Shown here piece after piece: positions 39,524 through 47,153 of a DNA stretch of 60,465 bases (position 1 is the first letter of the stretch; every line of letters starts with the position of its first letter). The translations under genes were made by a program, and so were the position numbers. The notes beneath the pieces are model-generated. The model did not search any database. It was not told the DNA's origin and worked only from the letters and a program-made list of their open reading frames with translations. Location of the stretch: IMG/VR virus record IMGVR_UViG_3300028025_001549, positions 1 to 60,465 of that record. One strand, written 5' to 3'. Source of the DNA: a virus.

Positions 39524-40810
39524 ATGAAACACACTACAAAATTTTATCTATATGCATGGTTAAAACGACAACCATATACAGTTAATATGGGAAAGAAGGT
39601 TTCGCAAAAAACTTCTTACGTTTCATCAGCATCATCACAAGAGTTCTGGAATGATTTTGGTAATGCCAAACTAGAACAGTATTGTATTTTTGAATCTGAT
39701 GATGAAGCAGTTGTTAGTGCATCTGAGTGGTGGGGACTTGATTATGGTATGAAAGTTTTGGGTAAAAATAAATTCTACAACAAGGTCAACAATGCCCATC
39801 GTGGCGACCAATCGTTAGTAACAGAAGAAATCAAACAGAAGATAGTTGACTTCTATGAAGGTAAATTGAAGCCAGAAACAACTACTGATACATTCTCACT
39901 TGGTAGGAATATTATTGACAAGGTTGAGAATGGTTTTTACCCAGTCATTCAATATCCAGTATACAAACTGGTTGAATTACAACGTAACCAAGCACGGGCG
40001 ATTGAACAGAATGTCACTACTGAAGACCAGATTGTTCGAGCATATAATGACTCACCAGAACAAGTGTTGCGTGATATCACTCCAGCAACATTAGTGAAAC
40101 GTCCAGATGGTAGTCTTGAAATTGTTAATGGCCATACTCGAATTGGTGCTGCTTCTAGATGTCGTGGATGGAATGAGATTCCTGTTTGTATAATAGAAGA
40201 ATCTGACTTTGGTGACACGAAAAAAGATATCGCTATTAATATCTTGCTCGCTGGTAGTTATGCTAATCGCCGAAGTCCAGTCATTACTAAAGAAAACACT
40301 GATGAAGACCTTATGTTCCAGATGGAAAATTATCTGGTAATTCAGGAGATGGATGCTTCTGTTGAAACTGCTCAAGAGTATATCAGAGAAGTTCTTACTG
40401 CTGAGTTTACAAAGAGCGCAGGTTCTAAAAGGGCAGCATCAGGTATTGTTACTAAGATTTTTAACAAGTACGAGAAACAGAAAAATGAAATGTCAATCAC
40501 TAAGAACATGATTGTTTATAGTGATTCTGAACTGCGTGATTATTGTTATAAGAAATATGAGAAGCGTGGCATCGCTGCTGTTCACTCAACTATGAGTAGC
40601 ATGGCTCACTTTGACCCACTTGGTTTTATCTTCCATCACTCAAGTCATATGAATACTCTCCCTAAGAAACTCGCTATTGTACTTCACTGTAGGACAAAAG
40701 ACGAATATGTAAAAGGACAAGCTGCTGGTAAAGTTACCGCAATGCAAAGGGTCATCGATGGCTATAAACTACCTGTCGTGATTGATGTTTTACCTTCCTT
40801 TGAAGAATAA
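39524..40810 (+). CDS. ParB/Srx-fold domain protein
   Basis: A 428-residue protein. The middle (about residues 180-230) has LVKRPDGSLEIVNGHTRIGAASRCRG-type sequence followed by IPVCIIEES, the ParB N-terminal domain pattern (GHTRIxAA in place of GRHRLxAA). The N-terminal ~130 and C-terminal ~190 residues match nothing I know. ParB-fold domains bind CTP or cut or bind DNA and recur beside predicted base-modification enzymes. It overlaps the next gene by one base (TAATG). It could recruit the modification enzymes to DNA. Confidence 0.7.
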   Translation: MKHTTKFYLYAWLKRQPYTVNMGKKVSQKTSYVSSASSQEFWNDFGNAKLEQYCIFESDDEAVVSASEWWGLDYGMKVLGKNKFYNKVNNAHRGDQSLVTEEIKQKIVDFYEGKLKPETTTDTFSLGRNIIDKVENGFYPVIQYPVYKLVELQRNQARAIEQNVTTEDQIVRAYNDSPEQVLRDITPATLVKRPDGSLEIVNGHTRIGAASRCRGWNEIPVCIIEESDFGDTKKDIAINILLAGSYANRRSPVITKENTDEDLMFQMENYLVIQEMDASVETAQEYIREVLTAEFTKSAGSKRAASGIVTKIFNKYEKQKNEMSITKNMIVYSDSELRDYCYKKYEKRGIAAVHSTMSSMAHFDPLGFIFHHSSHMNTLPKKLAIVLHCRTKDEYVKGQAAGKVTAMQRVIDGYKLPVVIDVLPSFEE

Positions 40811-41826
40811 TGGATTACAGACAACCACAAAATAATAGAGAAGCGTTCATCCGCTGGTACGCATGGTCATTAAAGTATGATGACTGTGACCCAGCTGTTT
40901 GGGCAACGAACTACCTCAACAAACGCTACGAGCATAATGATGAACAACGTCTTTGGCTTGCGTGGCTTTACGGTAACACTTATCAATTACCAACTGCGTG
41001 GGTATTGATGAATGAATTTCCTGATTATGAATTAGCAACAGTTGATAGAATTACGCAATGGAATACTACAAACTACAAACGACTGCGTTACCAAACTGAT
41101 ACAAAGTGGAACAAGGGGCATCTACCTGCCATGTTTGCTTCTTATCAACAGTTCATTGGTAACAGAACACAACGAGAAAGAATGGAAGGTTTTTATGGAG
41201 ATAATGAGGAAGCAAACTTTGATAACTTGTGGGAAAGCGTTAAGTCTGGGCTGCATAAGTTTGGTCGCTATTCCACTTGGTTTTATCTTCAGCATCTTAA
41301 GCATACCGCTGGTATTCGCATCAGCCCTACTAGTCTCATGCTGGATGATTATGATGGCTCTCGCTCTCATCGTAATGGATTACTTTGCGCCCTCGGCAGA
41401 CACGACGATATGGATAGAAAACTCAATGCAGGCGAGTATGCAACTCTTGAGCACGAAGCCAGATCTATTATCACCGAAACCAAAGATAGATTCCCAGATT
41501 TGGAAGCGCAAATAGATTTCTTTACAATGGAAACCTGCTTATGTTCATTCAAGAAAATCTTTAGAGCACACCATGGTCGTTACCTTGGATATTACCTAGA
41601 TCGTCAGGCTGAAGAGATTATCAAAGCTGAGGGTGATGGTTGGTATGGTATTGATTGGGATGTCCTTTGGCAAGCAAGAGATGAAACTATTGACTTACGC
41701 TTGGATAACAAAAGAGGAATTGATAAAGAAAAGTTTCCTGCATTTATAAATTCAGGTAGAATAGAAAACTTGGAATGGATGTTTGATGATGAAGAACCTA
41801 TGTTGATTGGATTGGAGAATTTTTAA
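40810..41826 (+). CDS. candidate alpha-glutamyl/putrescinyl-thymine pyrophosphorylase-like protein
   Basis: A 338-residue helical protein rich in Trp, Tyr and Arg. Phrases EQRLWLAWLYGNTYQLPTAW, W..TNYKRLRYQTDTKWNKG, and SRSHRNGLLCALGRHDDMD (about residues 182-200) resemble the family that comparative genomics linked to phage hypermodified thymines, the pyrophosphorylase clades and the related helical part of 5-hmU DNA kinases. I rely on pattern memory, so the family call is moderate. Its neighbours, a ParB-like protein, a P-loop kinase and a TET/JBP oxygenase, are the expected company. Confidence 0.55.
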   Translation: MDYRQPQNNREAFIRWYAWSLKYDDCDPAVWATNYLNKRYEHNDEQRLWLAWLYGNTYQLPTAWVLMNEFPDYELATVDRITQWNTTNYKRLRYQTDTKWNKGHLPAMFASYQQFIGNRTQRERMEGFYGDNEEANFDNLWESVKSGLHKFGRYSTWFYLQHLKHTAGIRISPTSLMLDDYDGSRSHRNGLLCALGRHDDMDRKLNAGEYATLEHEARSIITETKDRFPDLEAQIDFFTMETCLCSFKKIFRAHHGRYLGYYLDRQAEEIIKAEGDGWYGIDWDVLWQARDETIDLRLDNKRGIDKEKFPAFINSGRIENLEWMFDDEEPMLIGLENF

Positions 41827-42248
41827 TGGCTATTACTAAAGGACAATTTGGTGGATTGACTGGTGCGATTTATGATGATATGAATAGTAGTGTAACTATT
41901 TCATCACCAATGATGGGTAGCGCAAGCACAATTACTACCAGTTCTAATATCACACCAATGCGCACTCCGACTGAAGTTATTCTAGATCGTTATCAGTTAA
42001 ATGAAATCACTGTTCAGCATCGAGTTCAAGAGTTTGAACTTATGAAACTGCGTGAAAGTAATGTAGATTATGCTACTGAGATTAAACAAAATCTAGCCAA
42101 GTGGGCTTCAGAAGAAGTTACTAACAAGATGACCTTTACTAAAAAGACAGAAATAAACACAGATACCCATTCTTTCCGTGGACGTGTATGGGTCTTTAGT
42201 AAAGAAGAACTAATTAAAATGATTGAGGAAATTAGAAATGGCATTTAA
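41826..42248 (+). CDS. hypothetical protein in the modification cluster
   Basis: A 140-residue protein. The first ~50 residues are Ser/Thr/Met-rich and probably disordered; the rest has a helical part (NEITVQHRVQEFELMKLRE) and a strand-helix ending SFRGRVWVFSKEELIKMIEE. No family recognised. It overlaps the upstream gene by one base and the kinase by 11 bases, so it is bound into the cluster. Confidence 0.6.
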   Translation: MAITKGQFGGLTGAIYDDMNSSVTISSPMMGSASTITTSSNITPMRTPTEVILDRYQLNEITVQHRVQEFELMKLRESNVDYATEIKQNLAKWASEEVTNKMTFTKKTEINTDTHSFRGRVWVFSKEELIKMIEEIRNGI

Positions 42249-42849
42249 TGAAAACGTGGGTGTAGTTGACACCATCAAAGTAGAAAGGGTAACTAATGCT
42301 ATGAAGACCAGAAAGATTATCGCAGTTGGTGGCTCACCTGGAACTGGCAAGACTACTTTGTTTCGTAAGTTTATGGAAGATAAAACTTGGCTAGAAGTTT
42401 CCCCTGCCAAGTTGGTAAATGCCAGTTACAATACCGAGAGAGATTTATACATCCTTGGTAAGTATGATGATGGCGAAGTATTCGCTGGAACTGACCGACT
42501 ATCCATGGCAGTTCAACCACCTCTTCAAGAATGGGTCGCCTCCCATAATTGTAATATCCTTTTCGAGGGAGATCGGGTTTTTAACCAATCATTCCTAGAG
42601 TTCTGTATGGGTCTCCCAAATACACAATTAGAAGTGGTATTTCTAAAGGCTCCAAAAGATATCCTAGAACAACGCTATAAAGATCGTGGATCCGACCAAT
42701 CTGAGCAATTCCTACGTGGAAGAGAAACTAAATATAGTAACCTGATGTCAAACTTTGATTTGATGCCATATATTACTGAGTTTGCAAACACTAACTTAGA
42801 GGAGCAGACGAAGGTACTTGCTTTTTTGGAGAAGCAATTTATTAGTTAA
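42238..42849 (+). CDS. P-loop kinase (candidate DNA base kinase)
   Basis: A 203-residue protein from ATG 42238 with GAGGAAA in front; an in-frame TTG at 42223 is less likely. Walker A is AVGGSPGTGKTTLF near residues 28-41, then NCNILFEGDRVF as the Walker B-like strand, and a lid-like basic segment QRYKDRGSDQSEQFLRGRETK near residues 147-167. This is the layout of small nucleotide or base kinases. In known phage pathways a kinase phosphorylates a hydroxymethyl group on a base in DNA before an amine replaces it. The last gene of the cluster. Confidence 0.72.
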   Translation: MAFNENVGVVDTIKVERVTNAMKTRKIIAVGGSPGTGKTTLFRKFMEDKTWLEVSPAKLVNASYNTERDLYILGKYDDGEVFAGTDRLSMAVQPPLQEWVASHNCNILFEGDRVFNQSFLEFCMGLPNTQLEVVFLKAPKDILEQRYKDRGSDQSEQFLRGRETKYSNLMSNFDLMPYITEFANTNLEEQTKVLAFLEKQFIS

Positions 42850-42869
42850 GCAAGCATCTTCTAGGGAAT

Positions 42870-43565
42870 ATGAATTACCTAGAGAAAGCTGATTTTGACT
42901 GGATGGACTTACTCAATTTCTATGAGCGTCCATTTAGAGCAAAACTCATTCCAGCAAAAGTATGGGTAGATCTAGATTCATATAAACACGACTCAATCGG
43001 GTTAACAAACTATGCTAGAAAATGGCGCACTAAGATAGAGTGGCGCAATGAAAAGTCCAAAGCAAAGTGGGCAACAAATTATGTAGCAATCGGTGGCGAG
43101 TATTCTCCTGATGATCGCCAAATAACCCTACAGATTTATACAAAGAAATTTAATAGTTTCCCTTTCACTGATAAATCTTGGTCATCATTTAAGATGAGAT
43201 TTATTCAGACTCTTATGCATGAGATAATTCACTTCATGCAATATGACAGAAGGGGTGATGAATGGAGTAACTACGTTGTTCCATATAAGAAAGTTGGCAT
43301 AGCCAAGAAAGATGAACAGAGAGCATACCTCTCTGAGTTTGATGAGATACAAGCATATGCGCATTGTGTGTATCTAGACTTTAAAATGCGCAGACCAAAT
43401 GTAGATATCGACACCCTGTTGAATCGTTATAAGACAAAACGAGATTCATCTACACTCCACTATTTCTTAAAGACGTTCGACTACGATTTAAGAAACAACA
43501 TAGCCACTCGTAAGATTATAGACCAGATCGGTAAATGGGATCGCAAGTATAATCGCATGACCTAA
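42870..43565 (+). CDS. zinc metallopeptidase-like protein
   Basis: A 231-residue protein with LMHEIIHFMQYD near residues 112-123, an HExxH zinc site, followed by SEFDEIQAYAHCVYLD, in which a Glu could be the third ligand (gluzincin-type spacing). The rest is basic and helical. Such phage proteins include SprT-like and virion-associated peptidases. It precedes a late promoter. Target unknown. Confidence 0.7.
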   Translation: MNYLEKADFDWMDLLNFYERPFRAKLIPAKVWVDLDSYKHDSIGLTNYARKWRTKIEWRNEKSKAKWATNYVAIGGEYSPDDRQITLQIYTKKFNSFPFTDKSWSSFKMRFIQTLMHEIIHFMQYDRRGDEWSNYVVPYKKVGIAKKDEQRAYLSEFDEIQAYAHCVYLDFKMRRPNVDIDTLLNRYKTKRDSSTLHYFLKTFDYDLRNNIATRKIIDQIGKWDRKYNRMT

Positions 43566-43568
43566 ATA
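43562..43568 (+). promoter_or_regulatory. late promoter (CTAAATA)
   Basis: CTAAATA overlaps the metallopeptidase stop codon and lies 24 bases before the ATG at 43593, with GGGGTT as a ribosome site. It opens the late internal-protein block. Confidence 0.65.
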
Positions 43569-43592
43569 TCCCTATGTTAATATGGGGTTATT

Positions 43593-44507
43593 ATGGCTAC
43601 AGCAAATACAATTCTTTCTGATATAAATGAAATCCAAACTGGATACTTTCTCAATGGAGAAAAGTGGTATGACAGCGATGCTAAAGCACAGTTTGAGCAA
43701 AGAAGTAAACAAGCAACTCCAGAAGAAGTAAAGGATGCTATTGCCAAAGCAAAGGTAATGGCAAGTGAGTTTGTTATATGGGCTAAGAATAATGGTTACA
43801 GATTGCCAATTAAAAATATTTGGTGGACTGCTCGACCAAATTCAATGTCGTCTGCTGTTGGTTATCCTGTTGATCAAAAGAAAAACCCAACTGATATTCT
43901 AGTTAAGTTTAGCTCTGGACCATCTGATGGGTTTCTAGGATTATCTGCTAAAGCCACCCAAGGTAAAGGAGAGATTGGATTTAAGAATCCTGGACTTGGA
44001 ACTATTGACAGAAATCTAGGATTGCATCTAACTGAAGAATATAACAATCAAGTAAAGCAAGCAGTTAAGAAATACTCATTACCTGAGACTGCCACTACCC
44101 GTAAAACATACATACGAGCAAATCCAGGTATCAAAAAACAAACAGAAGAAATTGGTGTATCTATCTTGGCAGCAATGCGCGATGAATTAATGGTTCGTCT
44201 ACAAAAAATGAAACAACCAGAGTTAATGAAGTACCTTTTAACTGACTGGATGGACGCTGATATAATGAAACCTCCTTACATCAAAGTTACTGGTCAGGGG
44301 AATAAAGAGCCATACCGAGCCATTGTTATGGATCCTACCGCCAATGATAAACTAAGTGCTTTGGGTAAATATGCAATTACTTTAGAAAATGTGGGTAATG
44401 AGTCTATCGGTGTTAAAGCAGGTGAAAAGAAGATTATGAAGATCCGATTTAAGTTCGAATCCGAAAAGATCGCTTCCTCTGTTAAGTTATCTGGGGAACC
44501 TTGGTAA
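43593..44507 (+). CDS. late protein with D...SxK nuclease-like motif
   Basis: A 304-residue protein. SDINEIQTG in the first 20 residues offers an I-N-E site for gp21. About residues 95-135 read DILVKFSSGPSDGFLGLSAK, then GEIGFKNPG, resembling the D-x(n)-SxK strand pair of restriction-endonuclease-like folds; the late protein at 47150 has the same layout (SDVYV...GVSLKV). The assignment is inference from pattern. Late promoter directly upstream, so probably a virion or internal protein. Confidence 0.55.
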   Translation: MATANTILSDINEIQTGYFLNGEKWYDSDAKAQFEQRSKQATPEEVKDAIAKAKVMASEFVIWAKNNGYRLPIKNIWWTARPNSMSSAVGYPVDQKKNPTDILVKFSSGPSDGFLGLSAKATQGKGEIGFKNPGLGTIDRNLGLHLTEEYNNQVKQAVKKYSLPETATTRKTYIRANPGIKKQTEEIGVSILAAMRDELMVRLQKMKQPELMKYLLTDWMDADIMKPPYIKVTGQGNKEPYRAIVMDPTANDKLSALGKYAITLENVGNESIGVKAGEKKIMKIRFKFESEKIASSVKLSGEPW

Positions 44508-44520
44508 CATATTGCGTATT

Positions 44521-44527
44521 ATAAATA
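44521..44527 (+). promoter_or_regulatory. late promoter (ATAAATA)
   Basis: ATAAATA in the 51-base gap, 31 bases before the ATG at 44559. Confidence 0.65.
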
Positions 44528-44558
44528 ACCATATAACACTACTTAATTGATGGATTAA

Positions 44559-45428
44559 ATGAAAGATTATAGACAACTAATCAGAGAACTACCGAGTAAA
44601 ACGATAGTCCTAGCCTGTTCGAAGTTTAACCCTCCGACTATCGGACATGAACTTCTAATCAAGGCAGTCAAATCTGTAGCCGAGCAAAAGAATGCCAGCT
44701 ACGCCATTTATGCATCCGATTCTAGCGATGCGAAAAAGAATCCCTTAATTGTAGAAAAGAAATTGCAGTATTTGAATGCATTGTTTCCGAACACGCAGTT
44801 CAATACTTACTCTGACAACATGAGCGAAGTGGTTGCTAAATTAAAAGAAACCTATCGTAATGTTATCATTGTTACCAGCGCAGACAAAGTAGCTTCCATG
44901 AAGAAATCTCTAAAGGAAGCTACAGTCATATCAGCTATGGATAAAGATCCTGACAGCGAAGACGCTACTCGTAATTATGCAGTCAAAGGTTTATACGAAG
45001 ATTTTAAAAAGAATCTACCATCAGCAATACGTGATATTGATTCTCGTAGATTAATGAATGATATTAGAATTGGTTCAGGACTTGATCCAATCAAAGAAGA
45101 AATTAAATTAGTTAAAGACGAACTACGTGAACAATATTTTCGTGGCGAAATCTTTAATGTTGGTGAGCAAGTAGAAGCCGATGGCCAACAATATGAAATT
45201 GTTAAGCGTGGTTCTAATCACCTATTATTAAAAGAATCTACTGGTAAATTAGTCAGCAAGTGGATTCAGAATGTTAAATTAGTAGAGAAAAAAGTAGAAA
45301 AGAAAAAGCTGAAGTCTTTTAAATCTACTGTTAGAAATACTGAACAGCCAGCTGGTTTGGCTCCACAAGATTTTACTTCTAGAACATTTGATGCGTTTTC
45401 AAACACTACAGTTACACCTGGAATTTAA
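44559..45428 (+). CDS. HIGH-type nucleotidyltransferase with CTS-like N-terminus
   Basis: A 289-residue protein. It starts MKDYRQLIRELPS, containing the LIRE site of a capsid-targeting-like peptide. Then VLACSKFNPPTIGHELLIKA (residues ~17-36) carries the (T/H)xGH nucleotide-binding motif of the nucleotidylyltransferase family (NMN adenylyl- and cytidylyltransferase relatives), with DAKKNPL and VTSADK further on. The C-terminal ~80 residues include a Lys-rich linker and FNVGEQVEADGQQYEIVKRG, an SH3-like strand pattern. It is likely packaged and injected, acting on host nucleotides or cofactors early. That role is inference. Confidence 0.75.
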   Translation: MKDYRQLIRELPSKTIVLACSKFNPPTIGHELLIKAVKSVAEQKNASYAIYASDSSDAKKNPLIVEKKLQYLNALFPNTQFNTYSDNMSEVVAKLKETYRNVIIVTSADKVASMKKSLKEATVISAMDKDPDSEDATRNYAVKGLYEDFKKNLPSAIRDIDSRRLMNDIRIGSGLDPIKEEIKLVKDELREQYFRGEIFNVGEQVEADGQQYEIVKRGSNHLLLKESTGKLVSKWIQNVKLVEKKVEKKKLKSFKSTVRNTEQPAGLAPQDFTSRTFDAFSNTTVTPGI

Positions 45429-45875
45429 ATGAACGAATTAACAACTGCAATTAAAGTTTTGCTGGCTAATGCTACTGTAATGTATTACAAAGTGCATCAG
45501 TTCCATTGGAATATAGAGGGTATTGAGTTCACTCAGTACCACGAGTTCTTTGGCGATTTATATGCTGAAGTTTATGGATCAATCGATCCAACTGCAGAAT
45601 GGCTACGCAAGTTAGATGAATATGCTCCAGTAAGTATGGATGAGTTATTCAAATATAAAACATTAAAAGAAGAATCTCAACGTGTTGAGAAACTTGAAGA
45701 TATATTCGTGAGTCTTATCGCTGCAAACCAAGAAGTCTTGGACAGCCTAAATAAAGTGTTCACTATTGCTAATGCCAATAAACAGCAAGGTGTTTGTAAC
45801 TTTATAGCGGATAGAATAGATACTCATCAGAAGCATGCTTGGTTCTTAAAAGCATCTGCGAAGAAAATAGGATAA
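45429..45875 (+). CDS. Dps/ferritin-like protein
   Basis: A 148-residue four-helix protein with the Dps ferroxidase pattern: YYKVHQFHWNIEGIEFTQYHEFFGDLYAEV (His and Glu/Asp ligands around residues 21-48), then SIDPTAEWLRKLDEYAPVSM. It follows the nucleotidyltransferase gene with no gap. Dps proteins store iron, consume peroxide and coat DNA. In a late block it could protect the packaged genome or the host DNA. A hairpin follows. Confidence 0.88.
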   Translation: MNELTTAIKVLLANATVMYYKVHQFHWNIEGIEFTQYHEFFGDLYAEVYGSIDPTAEWLRKLDEYAPVSMDELFKYKTLKEESQRVEKLEDIFVSLIAANQEVLDSLNKVFTIANANKQQGVCNFIADRIDTHQKHAWFLKASAKKIG

Positions 45876-45892
45876 CCCTCAGAAGTTGAGGG
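45876..45892 (+). terminator. hairpin after the Dps gene
   Basis: CCCTCA (45876-45881) pairs with TGAGGG (45887-45892), loop of five, starting right after the stop codon. A CGCTTTACTTT-class promoter follows 15 bases later, the same layout as at 11538, 14049 and 23100. Confidence 0.5.
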
Positions 45893-45907
45893 GATTGCAA
45901 ATATCGC

Positions 45908-45936
45908 TTTACTTTTATTGCAAAATAGGGTATAAT
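45908..45936 (+). promoter_or_regulatory. CGCTTTACTTT-class promoter
   Basis: TTTACT (45908-45913) in ATCGCTTTACTTTT, 17-base spacer, TATAATAG. The bases from 45903 to 45938 are nearly identical to 39457-39492. An early-type promoter in front of CTS-type internal proteins is unexpected. Confidence 0.75.
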
Positions 45937-45956
45937 AGGTTAATAGGATATAAAAA

Positions 45957-47153
45957 ATGAAATCATTTAGCACATACTTAAAAGAGTCTGCCGAAGAAGG
46001 TACTAAACTAAAGCACATCACCCATCCTGAAGATCGTCCACTGATGCATGGCCATGATGGCTTTGAACATGCTCATGGTGCTTTGTCTCATGCGCATGAG
46101 CATATGAAGTCTGGTAAAAATAATAGCAACCTTACTACAAAGTATGATGGTTCACCTGCTGTAGTTTTCGGTTCTCATCCAAAGACTGGTAAGTTCTTTG
46201 TTGCTTCTAAATCTGCTTTCAATAAAGATCCAAAGATTAATCATACTGATGCTGATATCGATAAGAACCACGGACATGCTCCAGGTCTTGCTGCCAAATT
46301 AAAAGCTGCGTTACACCACTTACCCAAAGTTACTCCAAAAGGTAAAGTCTATCAGGGCGACATTATGCACTCTGAAGGTGATGTTAAGCACGATAAGAAA
46401 ACTGGCAAAGCATCTTTTACTCCAAACACTATTACCTATACTGCTTCTGGCGATGAAGCCAAGAAAGCAGCAAAAGCAAAAGTAGGTGTTGCTGTTCATA
46501 CTCAATATCACGGTAAAGATATCCACTCGATGTCTGCTCATCACGAAGTTGATCACCACGAATTCAAACAGCATCCTGATGTTCACCACCACGATGCCAG
46601 CTACGATACTAGCAAAGCGTCGCACTCTCAAGCCAATCAAGATGAGTTCCATAAGCATATGGCTGCAGCAAAAGCAGTTCATGATACTCATGGCGACAAA
46701 ATGTATAACGCTGTTCACTCTGCCCATAGTGGTGAGCATGGTCATTTAGCCACTTACATTAACTCAACTGTTCGCAATAACACTACTCCAAACGTAAAAG
46801 ATTTCAAAGCCCATCTTGAAACACACCACGCTAAACAAGTTGCTGGTGTTAAGACTGAAAAGTCTCAAGACGCTAAACGTGCTAAAGGCAAAGAAGAAGT
46901 TGATCACGTAGAAAAGAATAAGGCTCATTACGAAAACGTATTGACTGCACATAACCATCTTGCTGCTGCAAAGAACTCTTTGGTTAAGTCGCTAGAAAGT
47001 GGTCATAGCAATTATGAACACCATATCGAAGGTAAAGAATCTAAGCCAGAAGGTTTCGTTGTTAACCATGAACACAATGGTAAAACTGAACCTTCTAAAC
47101 TTGTGAATCGTGCTGAGTTCGCAAGATCTAACTTGTTGAAGGTGCGTAAATGA
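45957..47153 (+). CDS. KxDG ligase-like protein with CTS-like N-terminus
   Basis: A 398-residue, very His- and Lys-rich protein. It starts MKSFSTYLKES (capsid-targeting-like, LKE site). LTTKYDGSPAVVFG at residues ~59-72 has the KxDG motif I of covalent nucleotidyltransferases (ligases and capping enzymes), followed by VASKSAF, VYQGDIM (motif III-like) and FTPNTITY (motif IV-like). The family is found in T4-like marine phages without a proven activity. The C-terminal half is charged and probably extended. It may be packaged in the head. It overlaps the next gene by 4 bases. Confidence 0.65.
   Translation: MKSFSTYLKESAEEGTKLKHITHPEDRPLMHGHDGFEHAHGALSHAHEHMKSGKNNSNLTTKYDGSPAVVFGSHPKTGKFFVASKSAFNKDPKINHTDADIDKNHGHAPGLAAKLKAALHHLPKVTPKGKVYQGDIMHSEGDVKHDKKTGKASFTPNTITYTASGDEAKKAAKAKVGVAVHTQYHGKDIHSMSAHHEVDHHEFKQHPDVHHHDASYDTSKASHSQANQDEFHKHMAAAKAVHDTHGDKMYNAVHSAHSGEHGHLATYINSTVRNNTTPNVKDFKAHLETHHAKQVAGVKTEKSQDAKRAKGKEEVDHVEKNKAHYENVLTAHNHLAAAKNSLVKSLESGHSNYEHHIEGKESKPEGFVVNHEHNGKTEPSKLVNRAEFARSNLLKVRK

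Noticed and set aside
40189-40194. TATAAT in the ParB-like gene as a promoter
   Set aside because: The hexamer 17 bases upstream (GGATGG) bears no resemblance to a -35 box.
42870-43565. The HEIIH protein as part of the DNA modification pathway
   Set aside because: It follows the kinase gene after a 20-base gap without overlap and is a peptidase type. It fits better as a late or virion-associated protein.
44261-44266. TATAAT in the gene at 43593 as a promoter
   Set aside because: The matching -35 region (TTAACT) is weak, and the gene downstream already has a clear late promoter at 44521.
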